Positions 58,521 to 64,000 of a stretch of 64,000 bases of DNA are shown here, piece by piece; position 1 is the first letter of the stretch; every line of letters begins with the position of its first letter. Position numbers and translations under genes: made by a program. The notes beneath the pieces were generated by a model. The model saw nothing but the letters and a program-made list of their open reading frames with translations. It had not been told where the DNA came from and searched no databases. This DNA comes from Comamonas sp. KCTC 72670. Lineage in GTDB: Bacteria > Myxococcota > Myxococcia > Myxococcales > Myxococcaceae. Location: NCBI GenBank assembly GCA_014656495.1, contig BNCN01000019.1, positions 1-64,000 on the forward strand. Direction: 5' to 3'.

Positions 58521-60155
58521 ATGCGTATCCCCCGGACCGGCGCCAGCAGGAAACTGCTCGGCGCGCTGTTGTGTACCCTCTCCGCCACGGCCTGCGGGCC
58601 GGAGCAAGCGTCCGACTCCGTTGGAGGCGGGACCACGGAGCAGCCGGTCGTCTATGGCAACGACGACCGCATGGACGTCTACGAGCACCCGGACGCGGTC
58701 CTGCGGCAGTACGCGATGCAGGCCAGCGCCGTCATGGTGGACCCGTACGAAATCGACGACTCGGACCCCAACAACGTCGTCTTCGACAGCCCCACGCTGG
58801 GCGAGCTGGGCGTCTGCTCGAGCCAGCGCTTCTACAATGACCCGTCGCCCGGCTACTGCTCGGGCACGCTCATCGACGATGACCTGCTGCTGACGGCCGG
58901 CCACTGCGTGGAGAACGCCAGCGACTGCGCGTCCTTCAAGTGGGCCTTCAACTTCTACCGGCCCAACGCGAACTCCGTGCAGACGATGACCACCCAGGAC
59001 ATCTTCAGCTGCCGTGAGATCGTCGTGCGCCGCGACAACACGTCGAACGGCCGCACGCTGGACTTCGCCATCATCCGCCTGGACCGTCCGGCGACGCCGC
59101 GCTTCACGCCCGCCCCCATCCGCGCGGGCAACGCCGCCCTCGCCACGGGCACCAACGTGGCCGTCATCGGCTCCGGCAGCGGCATCCCGCTCAAGATCGA
59201 CTCGGGCGGCAGGGTCCGCAACGGCCGCCCCAACACGCTGGACTACTTCGTCGCCACCACCGACACCTTCGGCGGCAACTCCGGCTCCGCCGTCTATGAC
59301 ATGGCGAGCCACACCATCGCCGGCATCCTGGTGCGGGGTGACGACGACTACGTGCAGCAGGGCGGCTGCTTCGTCGTGAACACGTGCCCGGAGAACGGGT
59401 GCGCCGGCGAGGAGATCACCTACGTCCGTCCGGCCATCGACGCGTTCTGCGCCGCCAACACCAGCGTCCGGCTGTGCAACAGCACGCCGCCGCCGCAGAC
59501 GACCTTCACCTTCACGGCCAGCAACACCCAGAACGCCAGCGTCAACACCACCCGCCACGTGGTGGAGCTCACGGCCGGCCAGCGCCTCACCGTGGGCACC
59601 TGCGGCGTGACGGGCGCCATCGCCACCGGGGACACCTGGCTGCGCGTCAATGGCCCCAGCGGCATCGAGGTCGCCTCCAACGATGACGGCTGCGACTCGG
59701 GCCGTGGCTCCAACATCACCCTGACGGCCGTGGCCGCCGGCCCCTACGAAATCATCGCGGGCTGCTACGCCAACACCAGCTGCGGCGGCACCGTGGCGTG
59801 GACGATTGGCGCCAGCGCGCCGCCGGCCACCTCCGGCTCGTTCAACTACAGCTCCGTCAACTCCAACAGCGCGCGGCAGAACACCACCAACGAGAGCGTC
59901 ACCCTGACGGCGGGCCAGCGCCTCTCCTTCGGCACCTGCAACGTGGCGGGCGCCTCGGGCACGGGTGACACCTTCCTCCGCCTGTACAACGCCGCGGGCA
60001 CGCAGGTGGCCACCAACGACGACGGCAACGGCTGCGGCAAGCTGTCCAGCGCCAGCTACAAGGTGCCGGCCGGCGCGGGCGGCGCGTACCAGATTCGCGC
60101 GGGCTGCTACGGCAACACCAGCTGCACCGGCACCGTGGCCTGGACCATCGAGTAG
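58521..60155 (+). CDS. Lipoprotein trypsin-like serine protease with two C-terminal PPC-like repeats
   Basis: Signal LLGALLCTLSATAC with a lipobox Cys. The chymotrypsin-fold domain (about 100-315) has the catalytic triad: His in LLTAGHCVEN, Asp in TLDFAIIRLD and Ser in TFGGNSGSAVYD. Two similar C-terminal repeats follow (about 328-430 and 445-544), each starting FxxSNTQNASVNTT or FNYSSVNSNSARQNTT and containing LTAGQRLxxGTC and GDTxLRLxN, as in bacterial pre-peptidase C-terminal domains. It is probably exported to the outer membrane or beyond to degrade prey or matrix protein. Confidence 0.88.
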   Translation: MRIPRTGASRKLLGALLCTLSATACGPEQASDSVGGGTTEQPVVYGNDDRMDVYEHPDAVLRQYAMQASAVMVDPYEIDDSDPNNVVFDSPTLGELGVCSSQRFYNDPSPGYCSGTLIDDDLLLTAGHCVENASDCASFKWAFNFYRPNANSVQTMTTQDIFSCREIVVRRDNTSNGRTLDFAIIRLDRPATPRFTPAPIRAGNAALATGTNVAVIGSGSGIPLKIDSGGRVRNGRPNTLDYFVATTDTFGGNSGSAVYDMASHTIAGILVRGDDDYVQQGGCFVVNTCPENGCAGEEITYVRPAIDAFCAANTSVRLCNSTPPPQTTFTFTASNTQNASVNTTRHVVELTAGQRLTVGTCGVTGAIATGDTWLRVNGPSGIEVASNDDGCDSGRGSNITLTAVAAGPYEIIAGCYANTSCGGTVAWTIGASAPPATSGSFNYSSVNSNSARQNTTNESVTLTAGQRLSFGTCNVAGASGTGDTFLRLYNAAGTQVATNDDGNGCGKLSSASYKVPAGAGGAYQIRAGCYGNTSCTGTVAWTIE

Positions 60156-60309
60156 TCACGCTTCACCCAGGACGTGAGCACGGCGGGGCGCGTCACTCCT
60201 TCACGGAGGGGCCGCCCCGCTGCTGCGTCTGGTGCCCTCGCCCGTTGCTGCGCATCCCGGCAAAACGTTAAATTCCACACATTCCGACGTTCAGTCCGGA
60301 GTGTGCGCG

Positions 60310-60681
60310 GTGCTGAGGATTCGAACCGAGCAGATGGCGTGCCTCGACAGCTCGGCGCGCGGCGTCTACGTGGCCAGCGTGATGCGCTTCCTGCGCGCGC
60401 AGCTCCCGCGGGAGTGCGCGGAGCTGGGCGAGCCGGAGCTGCGGGCCCGGACCGAGCGCGGCATCACCGCCGCGGGCGCGCATGGCGTCACGCGCCGCTG
60501 GGACGTGGCGCGCTTCATCGCCTGCCAGCTGTGCCTGGGCGAGCACTTCGACACGGACCCGGTCCACGCCTGGCCGCAGGCGGTGCTCGCGCGGCCGTAC
60601 CTCACCCCTTCCCGAAAGATGGACTGGATTGAGCGCCACTACCTGCGGCCGTACCGCAGGCGCGCCACTCCCGCGACCTGA
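60310..60681 (+). CDS. Small helical protein upstream of the metzincin-CHAT gene
   Basis: About 123 aa, helical, no signal peptide. RIRTEQMACLD, FLRAQLPRECAELGEPELRA, FIACQLCLGEHFDTDPVHAW and WIERHYLRPY follow the pattern of short myxobacterial and proteobacterial proteins encoded next to secreted effectors (the RxEQM...FDTD family); this recall is from memory and not checked. The start is GTG 60310, with GGAG at 60297-60300. It ends 2 nt before the next start codon, so the two are co-translated, suggesting adaptor, chaperone or immunity function. Confidence 0.75.
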   Translation: MLRIRTEQMACLDSSARGVYVASVMRFLRAQLPRECAELGEPELRARTERGITAAGAHGVTRRWDVARFIACQLCLGEHFDTDPVHAWPQAVLARPYLTPSRKMDWIERHYLRPYRRRATPAT

Positions 60682-60683
60682 CG

Positions 60684-63600
60684 ATGCCCGACCTGCCCCT
60701 GCGCTGCGCCTGGACGCACTTCGCTCCCTCCCAGGAGACGCTCGCCGTCACCTACGACCCGCCCGACGTGGGCCGGCTCGTCTCCGTCCAACTGGAGGTG
60801 CGTGACCACGCGGGCGCCGTCGTCTACCGCTCCGCCGTGCTCGACTGCCAGGGCGGACCGGCGCCCCTGGACTGGACGGGCGCGCTGAACGTGGGCAACG
60901 ACGCCGTCCACGAGCCCTTCGCCACGCCCCTGCGCGCGCCGTACACGCTCCGGGTGGACGCCGTCATCGCGGCCGACGAGGGCGAGGACCTCCGCCAGCC
61001 CGAGGACCTGCCCAACAGCGAGCTGGACAGCGTGGCGCCCTGCGAGGCCCCGCGCGACGAGGTCCGCCGCGAGGAGGTGGCCGTCCTTCCGCCGCCGCCC
61101 CCCATCACCGCGACGGTCAACGTCCTCTACCACTCGGTGGACGTCGTCCGGGGCCCCTGGCTGGCCTCGGGCGAGGTGTTCGTCCGCGGCACGGCGGCCA
61201 GCATCTGCCACAAGCTCAACCAGCTCGGGTACTACGCCGGCCCCCCCGCGCGCGCGGCGGTCACGCCGGACTTCTTCGACAAGGCCAAGGAGCGCTTCCG
61301 CCGGAACCACGGCGACCTGCGCATCCTGCCCGCGCCCACGAACCTCGAGTTCGAGGACGCCTTGGATGGCGCGCTGGGGCACGCCCATGGCGCGCGGCCC
61401 ACGCTGGTGGACGACCAGGGCGCCCCCATCGCGGACGGGACGACCCTGGGTGGCCATGGCGCGCCCATGCGCGTCTACGTGGAGGCCGTCGGCTTCGACG
61501 AGGACCTCGCCCATCAGACCGACGAGTTCATGCGGCAGATTCCGCCCGGCCGGGGCAACGCGCCCATCAACTGGGCGGCGCTCCACAACAAGACGACGAG
61601 CGAGGCGGGCAAGCTCAACCGCCCGCTCGTGCCGCTCGAGGCCGTCATCTACCTCAAGGGCCATGACAACCGCCGTGTCGCCGCCCCCCAGGCCGTGGGC
61701 GCGGTGCGGGTGGACTGGTCCGCGCAGGAGCCGGGCGAGGACGTGTCCCACCTGCCCCTGAACGACCGCCTCTTTTCCGGCACCCGGGCCTACATCAACC
61801 GGGTCCTGCGCAGCGACTACGTCGACCTCGAGCGCAACCTCGGCAGCACGAACTGCCCCACGGCCTACGGCGGCATCCGCACCCGGCAGCACAACTTCCG
61901 CAACCCCTTCTGGCGGGAGCCCCACCCCTACGCGCCCTATGCGGTGCCCACCGAGGACGCCGCGGCGAAGGTGCTCTGGACGCCGGCCTGCACGGACAGC
62001 GCGGCGCACCTGGCCCGCGTGGGACGCTCGGGCATCTACCTCCAACCGTCGCTCATCGCCGGTGACCGCTACCGCGTGCGCGCGCGGCTCAGCTACCAGG
62101 GCCGCGGCAACGCCGCCGCGCTCGAAATCGCCAACCCCGTCTGCCAGTTCGAGACGCGGCCCATCGTCGTCTGGCGCCGGGTGGAGGTCTTCGGCGTCGT
62201 GGGCTGGCCGCTGCGCAACCATGGGCAACTGCCGCAGAAGTGCCGGGACCGCTACGCGGAGGCCTACCTGGAGGTCGACTTCTCCCAGACGCTGTACCGG
62301 ACCATCTCCCAGGTCATCAACAACGCGGACTACGCGAACTGGTTCAACCACATCCGGACGCACGTCAAGCCGTCCGTCGCCAACGTCGTGGGCCTGCTGG
62401 ACACCCTGAACGTGCACGACGCCAGCCCCGTCGTGCGGCTCAACGCCGCGGCGGTGCTCACCTCGGGCGAGAAGAACAACATCTGGATGTTCGTCAGCGA
62501 CATGTTCAACGAGCTGGTGAACGCGCCGAACGTCCCCAGCGCGGGCGGGTACCTGCTCTCGCTCATCTCCAACAACCTCCGCACCGGCCACGCGCCGTGC
62601 GGCGGCATCGTCATGCTCGAATACAAGCTGTCGGACGACATCCGGGAGGCCCTCCGGACGTCGGACGTCGGTGAGATTCCCACGACCTCCAACGGCAACG
62701 GCGACCTGCAGGGCATCATCGACCAGAGCGTGAACGCGAACGCCGACTTCGTCTTCACCCACGAGGTGGGCCACTGCTTCTGGCTGACCCACCACGAGGC
62801 CTCCATGGGCGTGGTGCGCCAGCACCATGACCAGTACGACCACAACTGCATGATGAGCTACCCGGACTGGGACGGCGTCCGGCCTCAATACCCGCACCAG
62901 GCGGCGCACACGTACGACCCGCACTTCTGCGGCAAGTGCAACCTCAAGCTGCGCGGCTGGAACATCACCCACGCGGACATCCTCGCGCTCGACGCGGACA
63001 CGCCCCCCGACGGGCTCAAGACGCTCTTCTATTACGACCGCGCCGACCCCGGCTTGCAGTGGAACGTGGAGCTGGCCCACGTGAGCGACGCGTTCACCCG
63101 CGTCTCACGAGGCTCGTTCCGGGAGCGGTACTTCGACCGGAACGCGAACTTCGACACGTGGATGACGGACCTGGGCGACTGCGACATCTACCACCACGTC
63201 ACCCACGGCAACGTCCGCTGCTCGCGGCACGGCTCGCGGCTGGCGTCCATGGACCTGGCCATCCCGCGCTACCCCACGTGGTGCCGCAACGACGACGCCA
63301 AGGTGCAGCGGCTCGCCGCCGAGGAGCAGGACCTCAGCGTGCGCACCCTCTTCGACGCGCGGGCCCTCACCACGTGGGCGAAGCAGAACTTCATCACCCC
63401 GAAGACCTACTGGCATGACCTGACCGGCGTCATCCAGTGGACCGTGGACCTCAACGACTCCAGCCGGGACGTCGAGTTCACCTACGAGCAGGTCCAGCGG
63501 GCCTTCAAACGCGGACAGAACGCGCCCCGGCTGCTCGCCTTCTTCAGCTCCTGCCTGATTGGCTGGGAGCGGCGCTTCGCCAAGCTCTTCATCGACAAGG

Positions 63601-63884
63601 GCACCCCCTACGTCATCGCCTTCCGCAGCCGCTACCAGACCTCCCAGGCCCTGCCCTTCAGCCGGGAGTTCTACCGGATGCTCAGCGCGGGCCAGTTCGA
63701 CGCGGGCATGGTCAACACCGCCTTCACCGCCGCCGCCATGTCCTTCCCCCACGCGGAGCCATGCCTGTTCACCGCCGCGAAAATCACCCGGTGCACGGCG
63801 CAGACCCGGGCGGGTACCGCCGCCTTCAGCGAGCACACCTGGAAGGACGACGCCTTCGACGAGCCCCGATTCCCCACCCCATGA
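60684..63884 (+). CDS. Metzincin-like metalloprotease fused to C-terminal CHAT protease domain
   Basis: A 1066-aa protein. Residues 1-100 look like an Ig/FlgD-type beta sandwich (VSVQLEVRDHAGAVVYR, PLRAPYTLRVDA). The middle holds unknown segments, including DYVDLERNLGSTNCPTAYGG. At residues 693-704 is HEVGHCFWLTHH, the HExxHxxxxxH zinc motif of metzincins, with a Met-turn-like CMMSYP at 722-727. The C-terminal 220 residues match the CHAT layout: H841 in YHHVTHGNV and C957 in LLAFFSSCLIG, then GTPYVIAFRSRY and REFYRMLSAGQ. No signal peptide is visible. Predicted dual-protease effector; delivery unknown. Confidence 0.8.
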   Translation: MPDLPLRCAWTHFAPSQETLAVTYDPPDVGRLVSVQLEVRDHAGAVVYRSAVLDCQGGPAPLDWTGALNVGNDAVHEPFATPLRAPYTLRVDAVIAADEGEDLRQPEDLPNSELDSVAPCEAPRDEVRREEVAVLPPPPPITATVNVLYHSVDVVRGPWLASGEVFVRGTAASICHKLNQLGYYAGPPARAAVTPDFFDKAKERFRRNHGDLRILPAPTNLEFEDALDGALGHAHGARPTLVDDQGAPIADGTTLGGHGAPMRVYVEAVGFDEDLAHQTDEFMRQIPPGRGNAPINWAALHNKTTSEAGKLNRPLVPLEAVIYLKGHDNRRVAAPQAVGAVRVDWSAQEPGEDVSHLPLNDRLFSGTRAYINRVLRSDYVDLERNLGSTNCPTAYGGIRTRQHNFRNPFWREPHPYAPYAVPTEDAAAKVLWTPACTDSAAHLARVGRSGIYLQPSLIAGDRYRVRARLSYQGRGNAAALEIANPVCQFETRPIVVWRRVEVFGVVGWPLRNHGQLPQKCRDRYAEAYLEVDFSQTLYRTISQVINNADYANWFNHIRTHVKPSVANVVGLLDTLNVHDASPVVRLNAAAVLTSGEKNNIWMFVSDMFNELVNAPNVPSAGGYLLSLISNNLRTGHAPCGGIVMLEYKLSDDIREALRTSDVGEIPTTSNGNGDLQGIIDQSVNANADFVFTHEVGHCFWLTHHEASMGVVRQHHDQYDHNCMMSYPDWDGVRPQYPHQAAHTYDPHFCGKCNLKLRGWNITHADILALDADTPPDGLKTLFYYDRADPGLQWNVELAHVSDAFTRVSRGSFRERYFDRNANFDTWMTDLGDCDIYHHVTHGNVRCSRHGSRLASMDLAIPRYPTWCRNDDAKVQRLAAEEQDLSVRTLFDARALTTWAKQNFITPKTYWHDLTGVIQWTVDLNDSSRDVEFTYEQVQRAFKRGQNAPRLLAFFSSCLIGWERRFAKLFIDKGTPYVIAFRSRYQTSQALPFSREFYRMLSAGQFDAGMVNTAFTAAAMSFPHAEPCLFTAAKITRCTAQTRAGTAAFSEHTWKDDAFDEPRFPTP

Positions 63885-63968
63885 CGCCCGCCCAGGCAAG
63901 GCCGCCCGCCATGCCTGGACGGGCCGGTGGCTGGCGGACGCCTCGGGCGCCGCCGCCTCACCCCACCC

Positions 63969-63997
63969 TTGACAGCCCCAGGGCCCAGGTCTAACGC
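63969..63997 (+). promoter_or_regulatory. Candidate promoter at the window end
   Basis: TTGACA (63969-63974) and TAACGC (63992-63997) are 17 nt apart. The -35 box is a perfect consensus and the -10 box is weak. It would drive a gene starting beyond the window. The 84 nt before it hold no gene. Confidence 0.3.
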
Positions 63998-64000
63998 AAG

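Noticed and set aside
57831..59558. 575-aa minus-strand ORF
   Set aside because: It is the antisense shadow of the STAS-like and protease genes, with Arg/Ala/Val-rich low-complexity content typical of reverse frames in high-GC DNA.
60639..63080. 813-aa minus-strand ORF
   Set aside because: Antisense shadow of the metzincin-CHAT gene; the composition (long runs of V, L, H, R) has no motif.

Overview
The window is chromosomal DNA from a high-GC delta-proteobacterial lineage, most likely a Myxococcaceae member (Myxococcus or Corallococcus type). The reasons are very high GC with strong third-position GC bias, two Ser/Thr protein kinases, a DUF2381 (TIGR02268, Myxococcus paralogous family) operon, many lipoproteins, hybrid histidine kinases, and a lipoprotein toxin/immunity pair of the kind myxobacteria use for kin discrimination. 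The genus call is inference; no marker gene fixes it.

Layout. 1-1540: right edge of an integrative element, an excisionase-like HTH protein and a tyrosine recombinase running into the 3' side of a tRNA-Pro(CGG) gene. The recombinase frame carries a TGA near its probable native start, and its last codons overlap the tRNA terminator. 1.8-11.7 kb: mostly housekeeping (response regulator, Rpe, GAF/HD-GYP protein, pyruvate kinase, SprT-like protein, NFACT/RqcH-like protein, histone H1-like protein, GH1 beta-glucosidase, DusB). 11.7-20.6 kb: S2P-like protease with a repeat tail, acyl desaturase, CLC chloride protein, GT4 glycosyltransferase, GNAT, secreted peroxiredoxin, and an SsnA-like amidohydrolase that has lost two metal-ligand positions. 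20.8-29.8 kb: two Ser/Thr kinases, lipoprotein esterase, YdjC/ChbG-type deacetylase, histidine kinase with a pseudo-receiver, QueF, phospholipase D. 29.9-31.6 kb: toxin/immunity-like pair. 31.7-45.3 kb: Ppx/GppA-HD protein, zinc alcohol dehydrogenase, SDR-QueA operon divergent from an XRE-cupin operon, a TPR protein, an unknown 530-aa protein, a degenerate hybrid kinase, and NAD-isocitrate dehydrogenase with a clear terminator. 45.3-47.6 kb: a less GC-rich DUF2381 operon with two small lipoproteins and a possible gene remnant. 47.7-58.4 kb: cupin/VKOR-DsbA/SUI1 operon, YgfZ, LppM-like lipoprotein, MFS-spermidine synthase fusion with two coupled small genes, chromate transporter, MaiA-FAH operon. 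58.5-63.9 kb: lipoprotein trypsin-like protease, then a small gene and a 1066-aa protein.

The two most interesting systems are (i) 60310-63884, where a small helical protein sits 2 nt upstream of a 1066-aa protein joining a metzincin-type zinc protease motif to a C-terminal CHAT (caspase-like) protease domain, a plausible dual-protease effector; and (ii) 29891-31584, a lipoprotein with a PD-(D/E)XK-like C-terminus coupled by ATGA overlap to a DUF3396-like immunity protein, matching the SitA/SitI outer-membrane-exchange toxin layout. Several signalling or enzyme genes are degenerate versions of known families (pseudo-receiver, kinase with eroded ATP-binding boxes, amidohydrolase lacking metal ligands). 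All functional calls are from reading motifs by eye; no database search was run.
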